Assembly (NCBI GenBank): GCA_030018005.1
Contig: JASEGT010000007.1
Coordinates: 1-48,890, forward strand
DNA length: 48,890 nt
Direction: 5' to 3'
Source of the DNA: Actinomycetota bacterium
GTDB taxonomy: Bacteria > Actinomycetota > Aquicultoria > Aquicultorales > Aquicultoraceae
Shown: positions 35,056 to 43,710 of the stretch, piece after piece
Position numbering within the stretch: position 1 is the first letter of the stretch
Layout: every line of letters begins with the position of its first letter
Made by a program: the position numbers and the translations under genes
Notes under the pieces: generated by a model
What the model was told of the DNA's origin: nothing
What the model saw: only the letters and a program-made list of their open reading frames with translations
Databases searched by the model: none

Positions 35056-35814
35056 TTACGGTGTGCCATATCTGGCAGGCTGAAGTTTTTGCCCATTTTG
35101 GCCCCATGTCTCATAGCTTTCTATAGCTGGATCATATGAGCCCGCGCTTTTCGCGTAAGTGGAGGCATCCATTGCAAGATCCACGTCGGCTACATGATGT
35201 CCAGATGGATAATCAATTACGTAGTTCTTATCCCAAGCACCTCTAGCGAACCCAGTCCCCCACCAGCCTGAAGTGTAATCGCCAATACAAAGTCTCCAGC
35301 CGGTAGCTGCATCAGCACCCCTAGCACGCGCCCATCCTAGGATGTTGCCATAGATTGTAGAATGGGTAACAGCACTTTCGCAGTTTAAAAATACAGCGCA
35401 CAAACAATCGTTGATATCAGTGCCGGCAAAATTTTTGATAAGCCAAGCTGTGCCCCCATTTTGCCTAGCGGGATCTCGCTTATCCTCTCCAATTATGGCA
35501 GTCGCGCTGTTATTAAACCAAAGCCTTCCAGATGCACCGTGGCCGTTTGTTATTAGGATTGCATCATACTTCCACCATGACCATGCAGTGCCGGCTGATA
35601 GATTCTGGTTGCTCCAGCAATCATATCCTATCGAATCAAGGTATTGCTCGGCGTTGGATAGAATTCTGGTATCAGTGATTTTGTTATCAGTGCCGACATA
35701 GTAAAAATAATCCAAATCAGCATAAGGCGCCGCATAAGCGCTTGCAGCTCCTACGCCTAAAAGCATAACTGCTAAGGCAAGAATTGATACAATCCTTAAC
35801 TGAGACCTAAACAT
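35056..35814 (-). CDS. Secreted protein with caspase-like (clan CD) active-site pattern
   Basis: The 252-residue product starts with a clear signal peptide (LRIVSILALAVMLLGVGAASAYA). A hydrophobic strand runs into His92-Gly (YDAILITNGHGASG), and a second into Cys145 (CAVFLNCESA). This is the strand-HG ... strand-x-C plan of clan CD cysteine peptidases such as caspases, gingipains and CHAT domains. No family name comes to mind with certainty, and DUF6345-like secreted proteins share the layout. If active it would cleave extracytoplasmic proteins. The PepSY/YcdB-like gene lies 65 bases downstream. The assignment is a fold-level inference. Confidence 0.55.
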   Translation of the reverse strand: MFRSQLRIVSILALAVMLLGVGAASAYAAPYADLDYFYYVGTDNKITDTRILSNAEQYLDSIGYDCWSNQNLSAGTAWSWWKYDAILITNGHGASGRLWFNNSATAIIGEDKRDPARQNGGTAWLIKNFAGTDINDCLCAVFLNCESAVTHSTIYGNILGWARARGADAATGWRLCIGDYTSGWWGTGFARGAWDKNYVIDYPSGHHVADVDLAMDASTYAKSAGSYDPAIESYETWGQNGQKLQPARYGTP

Positions 35815-36355
35815 TTTGCCTCCTATGAAAGAAATCTACTCCACTCATATAGTCTTTACTGCAGCTAGGTTTATCGGACAAACTTACTGTCTTAACACAC
35901 CAGAGCACCTCCCCCTTTTTAAACTACAACTAATGTCTATAAGGTGTATGCCTTAACATACCATGGTATAAACGTGCTTACTGGAAGTATAAATAAGAAA
36001 ATAGTGTTGCAGAGGGCGTGACGCCCATTGCGCTCAGGTATTCGCTCAGAATGCTGTGAGAAAAGTTCTACTATGAGCTTGTTGCTCAACGAGGGATTGT
36101 GTTGCAGAATATTAACTATATTATTGGTTGAAGTTGTGCATCTATATGTCGGCATAAAGATTTTGAGGCATATAACCATCTTTATAGCTTGAAGAACAAA
36201 CTTCTTTGCTTGAATTTTAGCAATAACGCACGCTTACAGCACGAACCCCGGCGGAGTCGACAGAAACCTGCACATTGAGTTTGTAAAAGCGCCGACTTGT
36301 GTATAATATTGAGTTGCGTAACAGGCCGGAACGATACCGAGTTTTAGGAGGGCAC
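35815..36355. other. Intergenic region with probable purL promoter
   Basis: The AT-rich left part contains no supported gene. On the right, TATAAT at 36302-36307 is a perfect -10 box pointing to purL; possible -35 boxes (TTGTAA with a 15-base spacer, TTGAGT with 21) are poorly spaced. GC content rises sharply after about 36350, marking the end of the inserted block. Confidence 0.45.
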
Positions 36356-36481
36356 GTGATAGCCAAATCTCAGCATATAATCGAAGGGTCGACGCGGGCG
36401 GCGGGTTCACCTGCGGCATGCATGCGACCGTCGCGCGCGGCGAGCGCTAGCGCGGCCGTAAAGGCGGGTGGGAGAAGCTAG
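36356..36481 (+). CDS. Possible 41-codon leader ORF coupled to purL
   Basis: GGAGGG at 36347-36352 precedes a GTG at 36356. The frame runs 41 codons (VIAKSQHIIEGSTRAAGSPA, then an Ala/Ser/Arg-rich end) and its TAG directly abuts the purL ATG. I recognise no family. It could be a translated leader that couples or controls purL, or the worn 3' end of a lost purine gene. Support is the ribosome site and exact abutment only. Confidence 0.35.
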   Translation: MIAKSQHIIEGSTRAAGSPAACMRPSRAASASAAVKAGGRS

Positions 36482-39457
36482 ATGTGGCGGGTAGAAGTCG
36501 CACTCAAGCCCGGCATCACCGATGCCCTCGGGAACTCGGTCCAGAAACAGATTATCGAGGATTTGCGAATCGACGTCGAGTCGGTTGAGACCATAGACGT
36601 ATATACTATCAGCGCGAGCCTCTCACGCGAGCAGGCGGAAATCGTCGCGCGAGACTTGCTCGCCGACCCCATCACCCAGAACTACCATATCAACGAAAAC
36701 ACCGGCAAGCCCTTTACCGTCGCTATCGAAGTCGGCTACAAACCCGGCGTCACCGACAACGTCGGCGTTACCACGGTCGAGGGAATCGAGGACTTGCTCG
36801 CCATAGAATATCCCGAGGGAGAAGCGGTCCATACCTCGAAGCTCTACTTACTCAACGGCAACCTTACCGAGGATGACGCCAGGCGCATCTGTCTCGGGCT
36901 TCTCGCGAACTCGCTAATCGAACACTTCCAGATTTGGGGTGCCGGAGCGGATATTCAGGCGACCGCTGAACATATCACGGGCCCGGCGCAAATGGCGGAG
37001 TTTAAGCCCGTCGTCGCCGAAGTCGATCTCGATGTCTCCGACGAGGAACTTATCGAGATAAGCCGCCAGGGTGTGCTTTCGCTCAACCTTGAGGAGATGC
37101 GCCTGATTCGCGACTATTTCAAGGATGAGGCGGTTCTCGACGAGCGGGCGAGGATGGGCTTAGGGCCGCGGCCAACCGACGTCGAACTCGAGATGCTCGC
37201 CCAGACCTGGAGCGAGCACTGCAAGCATAAGATATTCAACGCCAACATAGAATATACCGAGGACGGCAAGGTGGAGCGCATCGCCAGCCTCTTCAAGCAA
37301 TACATTCGCCGGGCGACCGAAGAGATCGCGCGCACCAAAAAGGATTGGCTCGTCTCGGTCTTCGTCGATAACGCCGGCGTCGTCACCTTCGATGACGACT
37401 ACAACATGGTCTTTAAGGTAGAGACGCATAACCATCCCTCGGCGCTCGACCCGTACGGCGGAGCCATCACCGGCATCGTCGGTGTCAACCGTGACCCGAT
37501 GGGGACCGGTATCGGCTCCGAGCTTATCTTCAACACCGACGTCTTCTGTTTCGGACCGCCGGACTTCTCCTATGAGAAGCTCCCGCAGAGTGTGCTTCAC
37601 CCGAAGCGCATCTTCAAAGGGGTGCGCAAGGGGGTCGAAGACGGGGGCAACAAAATCGGCATCCCCACCGTCAACGGGGCTATCCTCTTCGATGAGGCTT
37701 ATGTATACAACCCGCTGGTCTATTGCGGCACTGGCGGCTTTATGAAGAAGGTTATAAACGGTAAGCCGTCGCACGAAAAACATGTCGAGCCGGGCGACCT
37801 TATCGTGATGACCGGCGGGCGCATCGGCAAGGACGGTATCCACGGGGCGACCTTCTCATCGGTCGCGCTCGACGAGGGGACCTCATCGGCGGCGGTGCAG
37901 ATAGGCGCGCCGATCGTCCAGCGCAAGATGCAGGACGCGCTCAAAGAGGCGCGCGAACTCGGGCTCTACCGGGCGATTACCGACAACGGGGCCGGCGGGC
38001 TCTCGTCGTCGGTCGGCGAGATGAGCGAGTTCAGCGGCGGCTGCGAGGTCGACCTGGAGAAAGCACCGCTCAAATATGCGGGCCTTCAGCCCTGGGAGCT
38101 GTGGGTCTCCGAGTCGCAAGAGCGGATGACGCTGGCGGTCCCGCCCCAGGATATCGACGCGTTTCTCGAGTTGTGTGAGCGCCGTGACGTCGAAGCGACT
38201 GTCATCGGCACCTTTACCGATTCGGGAAAAATCCACGTAAAATACGACGGCAAGACCGTCTTATATCTAAACAGCGAATTCGTCCACGAGGGGCTGCCGG
38301 GCTTGGAGCTAACCGCGGCTTGGCGCCCGCAATCGCAGGCCGAGCCGGAGCGCTTACCCGTAGATTCGGCGGCGCTCACCGGGGCGCTCAAAAAGATTCT
38401 GGGCAGCTACAATGTCTGCTCCAAGGAGTGGGTGATTCGCCAGTACGACCACGAGGTTCAAGGCGGTAGCGTCGTCAAACCGCTGGTCGGTATCGCCAAT
38501 GACGGCCCCTCCGACGGGGCGGTCATCCGCCCGCGCATCGACTCTACGCGCGGCATCGCGGTGGCCAACGGCATCAATCCCAAGTACGGGGAAATCGACA
38601 CCTACGCGATGGCGGCCTCCGCAATCGACGAGGCGGTTCGAAACATCGTAGCGGTGGGGGGCGACCCCGACCGGGTGGCGATTTTGGATAACTTCTGCTG
38701 GGGTAACCCGATTCTTTCCGATACCAACCCCGACGGCGACCACAAGCTCGCGCAGCTGGTGCGGGCGAATAAGGCCTGCTATGATACTGCGGTCGGCCTG
38801 GGGACGCCCTTTATATCGGGCAAAGACAGCTTCCACAACGAATACAAACTGGGGGATAAGACCATCGCCATCCCGCCGACCTTACTGATTTCGGCCATCG
38901 GCATCGTCCCCGATGTCGAGCGCGCAGTCACCATGGACGCGAAAGCTCCCGGCGATGCGGTTTACGTGCTGGGATTGACCAAAGACGAGCTTGGCGGCTC
39001 GCACTACTATATGTTAAACGGCTACAACGGGCGAAACGTGCCGGCGGTCGATACGGCGAGCGCACTCGCGCTCTACCGGGCGCTCCACGGCGCGATGCGG
39101 GAAGGGCTCGTGGCTTCGTGCCACGATTGCTCCGAGGGCGGCATTGCCGCTGCGGCGGCCGAATCGGCGTTCGCGGGCGGCTTGGGGATGCGCATCGACA
39201 TCTCGCAAGCGCCGACCTTAGGCGAACTCGCCGACGAGGTGCTGCTATTCTCCGAGTCGAACAGCCGCTTTGTGGTGACGGTCTCTCACGACAACCGGGC
39301 GGCTTTTGAGGCGGCCTTAGTCGGCAATGCGCTGGCGGCGGTCGGTGAAGTCACCGGCGACAACAGGATAACTATAACGGGCGCGGACGGCGCCACCCTA
39401 ATAGATGCAGGCAATGACGAGCTAAGAGAGGCGTGGCAAGCGCCTCTCAGGTGGTGA
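36482..39457 (+). CDS. purL: Phosphoribosylformylglycinamidine synthase, PurS-PurS-PurL fusion
   Basis: The 991-residue product is longer than the usual small PurL (about 740). Residues 1-72 (VEVALKPGITDALGNSV...) and 78-152 (VAIEVGYKPGVTDNVGV...) are two tandem PurS-like domains. The PurL core follows from about 185, with AQTWSEHCKHKIFNA, the metal/ATP site VFKVETHNHPSALDPYGGA, DNGAGGLSSSVGEM and the second-half SCHDCSEGGIAAAAAESA. With glutaminase PurQ, whose gene starts 5 bases downstream, it converts FGAR to FGAM. No separate purS is present, so the fusion supplies the PurS bridge. GGGAG precedes the ATG by 7 bases. Confidence 0.95.
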   Translation: MWRVEVALKPGITDALGNSVQKQIIEDLRIDVESVETIDVYTISASLSREQAEIVARDLLADPITQNYHINENTGKPFTVAIEVGYKPGVTDNVGVTTVEGIEDLLAIEYPEGEAVHTSKLYLLNGNLTEDDARRICLGLLANSLIEHFQIWGAGADIQATAEHITGPAQMAEFKPVVAEVDLDVSDEELIEISRQGVLSLNLEEMRLIRDYFKDEAVLDERARMGLGPRPTDVELEMLAQTWSEHCKHKIFNANIEYTEDGKVERIASLFKQYIRRATEEIARTKKDWLVSVFVDNAGVVTFDDDYNMVFKVETHNHPSALDPYGGAITGIVGVNRDPMGTGIGSELIFNTDVFCFGPPDFSYEKLPQSVLHPKRIFKGVRKGVEDGGNKIGIPTVNGAILFDEAYVYNPLVYCGTGGFMKKVINGKPSHEKHVEPGDLIVMTGGRIGKDGIHGATFSSVALDEGTSSAAVQIGAPIVQRKMQDALKEARELGLYRAITDNGAGGLSSSVGEMSEFSGGCEVDLEKAPLKYAGLQPWELWVSESQERMTLAVPPQDIDAFLELCERRDVEATVIGTFTDSGKIHVKYDGKTVLYLNSEFVHEGLPGLELTAAWRPQSQAEPERLPVDSAALTGALKKILGSYNVCSKEWVIRQYDHEVQGGSVVKPLVGIANDGPSDGAVIRPRIDSTRGIAVANGINPKYGEIDTYAMAASAIDEAVRNIVAVGGDPDRVAILDNFCWGNPILSDTNPDGDHKLAQLVRANKACYDTAVGLGTPFISGKDSFHNEYKLGDKTIAIPPTLLISAIGIVPDVERAVTMDAKAPGDAVYVLGLTKDELGGSHYYMLNGYNGRNVPAVDTASALALYRALHGAMREGLVASCHDCSEGGIAAAAAESAFAGGLGMRIDISQAPTLGELADEVLLFSESNSRFVVTVSHDNRAAFEAALVGNALAAVGEVTGDNRITITGADGATLIDAGNDELREAWQAPLRW

Positions 39458-39462
39458 TACAA

Positions 39463-40257
39463 ATGAATGAAAAACCTAGAGTACTTGTTCTTCTTGCGGC
39501 GGGCATCAACCGCGACGGCGACGCGCAGAACGCGTTTACGCGGGCGGGGGCCGACGCCGAGCGCGTCCACATAAACGACCTCGTCGACGGCAGAAAGAAG
39601 CTCAAAGACTACCAGATACTGATGTTGCCCGGCGGCTTCTCGTTCGGCGACGATATCGCTTCGGGAAAGGTCTTGGCGAATAAGCTAAAATACAAGCTCA
39701 AAGACGACCTTCTGGAGTTCGTCGGGGACGGCAAGCTCGTCCTCGGCGTATGTAATGGATTTCAGGTGATGGTCAAGCTCGGGATTCTCCCCGGTTTTGA
39801 TGGCGATTACATGCGCCAGGACGTCACGCTTACGCACAACGACTCCGGCAAGTTCGAGGACCGCTGGGTCCACCTCAAAGTCAACCCGCAGTCGAACTGC
39901 GTCTTCACGCGCGGCATCGAGAAGGTCATCTACGTGCCTATCTGCCACGGCGAGGGCAAGTTCATCCCCGAAGACGACGCGACGCTCGCGCGGCTGCGGC
40001 ACAACGGGCAGGTGGCTGCCGAATACGTCGATGAGCACGGTACGCACGGCGGCTATCCAATCAACCCCAACGGCTCGGTCGAGCATATCGCCGGCATCTG
40101 CGACGAGACGGGGCGCGTCTTCGGCATGATGCCGCACCCCGAGAACTATATCGTGCGCACCCAGCACCCGCGCTGGACGCGCGAACAACTTGCGGACGAG
40201 GGCGATGGCCTGGCGATATTCAAAAACGCGGTCGATTATGTGAAGAAAGAGCTGTAA
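39463..40257 (+). CDS. purQ: Phosphoribosylformylglycinamidine synthase, glutaminase subunit
   Basis: The frame opens at 39433 inside purL, but GGTGGTGA precedes the ATG at 39463, giving a 264-residue protein that starts MNEKPRVLVLLAAGINRDGD. Class I glutamine amidotransferase features are GGFSFGDDIASGKVLA, nucleophile Cys97 in LGVCNGFQVM and the His/Glu pair in MMPHPENY. It supplies ammonia from glutamine to PurL. It lies 5 bases after purL. The next gene is on the opposite strand and begins the second AT-rich insertion. Confidence 0.96.
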   Translation: MNEKPRVLVLLAAGINRDGDAQNAFTRAGADAERVHINDLVDGRKKLKDYQILMLPGGFSFGDDIASGKVLANKLKYKLKDDLLEFVGDGKLVLGVCNGFQVMVKLGILPGFDGDYMRQDVTLTHNDSGKFEDRWVHLKVNPQSNCVFTRGIEKVIYVPICHGEGKFIPEDDATLARLRHNGQVAAEYVDEHGTHGGYPINPNGSVEHIAGICDETGRVFGMMPHPENYIVRTQHPRWTREQLADEGDGLAIFKNAVDYVKKEL

Positions 40258-40303
40258 GCGGGCACGAAGCGTTGCGGAGCGGATAGGGCGGATTGACTAT
40301 AGT

Positions 40304-40531
40304 CTAGACTTTCGTTTCTCCTTGTCCGTCGCTAGTTATGATTCCCTTATCGTTGGCGGCATCAACCGCCTCGAAGCGATCTCTTACGTCGAGCTTTCGA
40401 AAGATCTTCCGGCAATGGTTGTCTATAGTGTGTTTGCTTAGATTGAGGAGAGTTGCAATCTCTTTATTAGTGAGGCCGTGGCTGATAAAGCTTAGAATTT
40501 GCTTCTCACGACCGGTTACTCGATTCTCCAT
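40304..40531 (-). CDS. Stand-alone LuxR-type HTH regulator
   Basis: The 75-residue product is only a LuxR/GerE DNA-binding domain: VTGREKQILSFISHGLTNKEIATLLNLSKHTIDNHCRKIFRKLDVRDRFEAV. All expected helix-turn-helix positions are present, with no receiver or ligand domain. Such mini-regulators can bind DNA constitutively or pair with partners. It is divergent from the secreted amidase gene across a 439-base AT-rich gap and is the natural candidate to control it (inference). Confidence 0.85.
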   Translation of the reverse strand: MENRVTGREKQILSFISHGLTNKEIATLLNLSKHTIDNHCRKIFRKLDVRDRFEAVDAANDKGIITSDGQGETKV

Positions 40532-40970
40532 CGTTCACCCTCCACCTTTAAAACTATACTACAGACATGCGTCAGTATAATACTACGACATACGATAGCA
40601 ACAGTTAGCCGGCCTGTCAATCCAGTTTGACTGGATATCGATAGCAACCTTTAGTTTCAAGGCCAAACAGTCAGCATCACCGCCAACTGTTCAAAAAAGT
40701 CCCTCCCAGCCAACTAATTCGCGACCTGGTGTTATTCAACAGCCGTCTCCTCGCAATAGCGATTATTAGTTATATTTGGTTATTGCATCGAACTACCACA
40801 CAGTAGCATGGAATTGAAAAACCATCTATATGTAAGCAATCACAGCTGCTGGCATTTAACGATTTGAATAGGGCGAGACCAAGGCACAGGAGGTGAGGAG
40901 ATACAGGCAAGAGCGCAGTCAACCAATAGGATCTTGAGGAGCAAGATCCATATCGAAGGAGGAAGGCAGA
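40532..40970. other. AT-rich intergenic region between divergent genes
   Basis: I see no gene. It should contain promoters for both the LuxR-type gene and the amidase gene, but no well-spaced -35/-10 pair stands out. GAAGGAGGAAGG lies immediately before the TTG of the amidase gene. Confidence 0.4.
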
Positions 40971-41591
40971 TTGAAGTATGCAAAAACCGTGCGAATAGTA
41001 TTAGTGTTATGTTCATTGGTGATGGTTCTAGTGCCAGCTGCGAATGCGTATGCAGCTTATAATGCTACAGGCGCTGCTTCTTACGCGGAGTCTTGGGTTA
41101 GCAACAGCCAGACGTTGCGCAATCCAGAGTTTCCCAGTTTCTCAAGCGATTGCACTAACTTTACATCTCAAGCGCTAAACTGGGGCGGAGGTAAAGCAGA
41201 ATTATATGGTTCCTCAGAAGATACAAAGTGGTACTGCGATAAAACCTGGTATGGAACATTTCAATATAGTAATTCCTGGTCAGTAGCTTCTTACTTCTAT
41301 AACCTTTGGATGGCGCAAGGTGCTACATCTCTTGGTAGCTGGTACGCACCAAGTAGCAACTCGAACTCCGCGCTGAGCAAAGGAGTTCTTCTCTCCTATG
41401 ATTGGGATAACAATGGTTCTAAAGATCATATGGGTATCGTCACCAATACTGGTACAGATCCGACGTCGCCTAGCTATTCTGGTAATTTGCAGTGTCAACA
41501 TTCTACCGACAGGTATCGAGCTATTTGGCATTTGCGGCCGTATAATACCTATAGAACCACCACGAGAATAACAGCGTTTAGACCAAATTAA
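40971..41591 (+). CDS. Secreted amidase-domain protein (Amidase_6)
   Basis: A TTG start with an excellent AAGGAGG site. The 206-residue product has a signal peptide (RIVLVLCSLVMVLVPAANAYA) and then the Amidase_6 opening: AASYAESWV and FPSFSSDCTNFTSQALNWGG, with candidate nucleophile Cys61. Candidate His153 is in SKDHMGIV and is followed by a His/Trp-rich end. Family members are NlpC/P60-like cysteine amidases of Gram-positive surfaces. Peptidoglycan or surface amide bonds are likely targets, but the substrate is unknown. It lies 15 bases before a second exported-protein gene. Confidence 0.82.
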   Translation: MKYAKTVRIVLVLCSLVMVLVPAANAYAAYNATGAASYAESWVSNSQTLRNPEFPSFSSDCTNFTSQALNWGGGKAELYGSSEDTKWYCDKTWYGTFQYSNSWSVASYFYNLWMAQGATSLGSWYAPSSNSNSALSKGVLLSYDWDNNGSKDHMGIVTNTGTDPTSPSYSGNLQCQHSTDRYRAIWHLRPYNTYRTTTRITAFRPN

Positions 41592-41606
41592 GAAGGAGGG
41601 TTTCCT

Positions 41607-42185
41607 ATGACAGAAAAGCACGTGAAGCCTGGATTTATAAAGGTCATTATCGGTGTGCTGTTCGCGAGCATAGCGATCTTGTCTGCTGTGGGTTTTAATA
41701 GTTTTGAAAATGCCAAGAATACAGCTGAAATTGAGAAACTTATAAAGGAGTCGGTCATTTGTGCGCAAACGTTAAGTCAATTACCGGAACCATTTCTTTC
41801 GAACAACAAAGGAAATGTGCCTGGGGAGATAAAACAAAAGATGTTTGACAAAATTACTGCCAAATACGACGAGATTTATAGCACTGGCTCTGATCTTCAA
41901 AAGCGAAGGATTGAATCTTTGAAAGCCGATGTCTTAGGACAAGAGAAGGATCACTTCAGATCTCTAGGCGGCGGTATTGATAAAATTGAGAATCTCGTCG
42001 TGATGCTAGATGGTGATCAAGCAACCGCTGAGGCTGATATTAGCACATATGCTAAACTTCGCGAAGCTGATGGAAAAGAATATAAGCCATCAAGCACCGC
42101 TCATTATAAGTTTTCATTTATAAATGAAGATGGACGATGGAAAATAACTAAGGAAGAATTCGAAGTTGTGCCTGGTAGCATTTAA
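41607..42185 (+). CDS. Membrane-anchored protein of unknown function
   Basis: The 192-residue product has an N-terminal helix (FIKVIIGVLFASIAILSAVGF) and a charged, helix-rich middle (about 40-110). The C-terminal part (VVMLDGDQATAEADISTYAKL...HYKFSFINEDGRWKITKEEFEVVPG) has the 'G-x-W-K-I' ending of NTF2-like/lumazine-binding folds. I do not recognise a specific family. AAGGAGG lies upstream, and the gene follows the amidase by 15 bases, so they probably act together. A terminator lies 85 bases downstream. Confidence 0.65.
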   Translation: MTEKHVKPGFIKVIIGVLFASIAILSAVGFNSFENAKNTAEIEKLIKESVICAQTLSQLPEPFLSNNKGNVPGEIKQKMFDKITAKYDEIYSTGSDLQKRRIESLKADVLGQEKDHFRSLGGGIDKIENLVVMLDGDQATAEADISTYAKLREADGKEYKPSSTAHYKFSFINEDGRWKITKEEFEVVPGSI

Positions 42186-42269
42186 GCATGCCTGATATGG
42201 CTTGTATTTTTCTGTGTTGTAATCGCACTGGCAGAGGACGAGTCAGGTAGAACAAATTCAGGCACTTTT

Positions 42270-42311
42270 AATAAGCGGGCGTCTTGCTTCTTGGGCGCCT
42301 GCTTATTTTGG
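42270..42311 (+). terminator. Intrinsic terminator, second group IIC insertion point
   Basis: AATAAGCGGGCG (42270-42281) pairs with CGCCTGCTTATT (42296-42307) with one G-U pair, then TTG. The group IIC 5' sequence starts at 42311, immediately after. Confidence 0.75.
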
Positions 42312-42360
42312 TGCGCCCGGCATGGGTGATAGCTTGGCAGTGAAAGATGCTAATGTCGCA
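42311..42360 (+). mobile_element. 5' stub of a second group IIC intron
   Basis: GTGCGCCCGGCATGGGTGAT and the following CAGTGAAAG match the intron start at 26511 (GTGCGCCCGGCA, GGGTGAAAG). The stub again sits directly behind a terminator stem. After about 50 bases the similarity fades, and no reverse transcriptase follows. A decayed insertion. Confidence 0.65.
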
Positions 42361-42740
42361 TCACGCGTCTAATGTCAGATAAAGCCTTTTCAGTTTTTTT
42401 GCGCTTTCTGCGGCGTGAACTGCCAATTGATTTTTGCGTTCAGGTTGTTGCGGTGAGTTAGCTCTTGCCTCAACCTCTTGCCTGATCATTGATATCCGAT
42501 CGATCCGCCCGCTCAGACACTGACTCATCAGGACACGCAATCTAACCCCTGCACACAAAGGCATATTAGCATTTAGGCCAGAGAGATAATGCTGAAAATT
42601 GTTTAGCAACCATGTCAGAGACTAATATTGCTATGCTAATATGAATAGCAATATCGCTGTTACGTCATTACAAAGAAAATCGCTTATGGCATTTCGAAGG
42701 CTTCGCTATGCCGTAGCATTAAATCTAGGAGAAACCACTT
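42361..42740. other. Intergenic region after the intron stub
   Basis: An 82-codon frame on the - strand (42361-42609) has no convincing ribosome site and no family resemblance. AT-rich DNA continues to the lipoprotein gene, which has TAGGAG upstream. Confidence 0.35.
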
Positions 42741-43418
42741 ATGGAGCTATACCGGTTTATTGTTACTATAATGACGTTGATAATATTACTAAGCGGCTGC
42801 ACTAAAGCCGAAAACTCTCCTTTGCCGCAAGACGGCGTATCAACATCAGAAGCAAGGGCTGAAAAACCGATTGATGGAACAACTGATCCGTCGGCCATAA
42901 CCAGAAATAATGGGCAGTCAAATAAACGGCGCGATATCAGCAGCGATGGGTTTGCGTATGTGACAGATCAAGAGGTTTTTCAGCAAGTAGAAGCCGATGG
43001 ACGAGAGATATGGTTCGACAAGCGTTACACGGGCGATGGCGAGGTTCTTACGTATAAGGGTACTGCATATAGTAGGGGCCTTGCCATTGATCACCTGAGC
43101 CCAAACGGCATTAATGATCCACGGACATTTGCTTTTGTCAAGTATAGTATATTAAAAGGTGAGTACTCCAAGGTCACCGGTCTGTTATTCTTCGATGACA
43201 CATCGAAAGTCCTAACTAGTAGCAAGCTTATTGCGTATGCGAATGATAAGAAAGTGTTTGAAAGCGCTGAGATCAATCAGGCACTTACTAGCACTGAGGT
43301 TAACTTTGAATTGCCTAAGCACGTACAAACAATAGGCTTCAGGTTCGAAACAAGCCTATCTAATGGTGCAGTTCCGCGGCTTGTATTCGCTGATATCAAG
43401 GCAATTAAAGCTAAATAA
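42741..43418 (+). CDS. Lipoprotein with NPCBM-like domain
   Basis: The 225-residue product has a short hydrophobic leader ending in lipobox LLSGC (Cys about residue 20), then a Ser/Thr/Pro-rich linker to about residue 70. The C-terminal domain (AYSRGLAIDHLSP...FVKYSILKGEYSKVTGLLFFDDTSK...TIGFRFETS) has the jelly-roll pattern of NPCBM/carbohydrate-binding modules. It probably binds surface glycans or wall polymers outside the membrane (inference). The AT-rich sequence resembles the other island proteins. An ABC-ATPase fragment lies 30 bases downstream. Confidence 0.7.
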   Translation: MELYRFIVTIMTLIILLSGCTKAENSPLPQDGVSTSEARAEKPIDGTTDPSAITRNNGQSNKRRDISSDGFAYVTDQEVFQQVEADGREIWFDKRYTGDGEVLTYKGTAYSRGLAIDHLSPNGINDPRTFAFVKYSILKGEYSKVTGLLFFDDTSKVLTSSKLIAYANDKKVFESAEINQALTSTEVNFELPKHVQTIGFRFETSLSNGAVPRLVFADIKAIKAK

Positions 43419-43445
43419 TAGGTGCGGCTAATTTACTAATCGTAA

Positions 43446-43643
43446 AGAGTTTGCCGTGGTAAAATAGAAGCGCTCAAAGATATCGACCTGGTTATCGGTG
43501 AAGGTATCTTCGGATTGCTTGGTCCCAACGGGGCGGGTAAGACAACCATCTTGCGAATCGCCGGTACTCTTCTCGAGCCGACCGCTGGTCTCGACGATAC
43601 CAGCGCTCTGACCTCTGACCCAAGCCGGCTGTATCCCCTGTAG
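43446..43643 (+). pseudogene. Fragment of an ABC transporter ATPase
   Basis: The frame reads [17 protein letters not shown], then [28 protein letters not shown], an unmistakable ABC N-terminal part with Walker A (GPNGAGKT). It then runs into unrelated codons ([13 protein letters not shown]) and a stop at 43641-43643. Signature motif, Walker B and H-loop are absent, as is a start codon. It is GC-richer than the lipoprotein gene before it, so it probably belonged to the ancestral core region beside purF. Confidence 0.8.
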
Positions 43644-43710
43644 GCTTAGACCTATATCTCACCCCCGATATCTGCTATCCTATAAGCATCAAATCCGCGA
43701 GGAGAACACG

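Noticed and set aside
35937-36179. 80-codon frame on the - strand upstream of the caspase-like gene
   Set aside because: No ribosome site; low-complexity AT-rich sequence and no recognisable family.
42361-42609. 82-codon frame on the - strand after the intron stub
   Set aside because: No ribosome site and no family features; partly overlaps likely intron debris.
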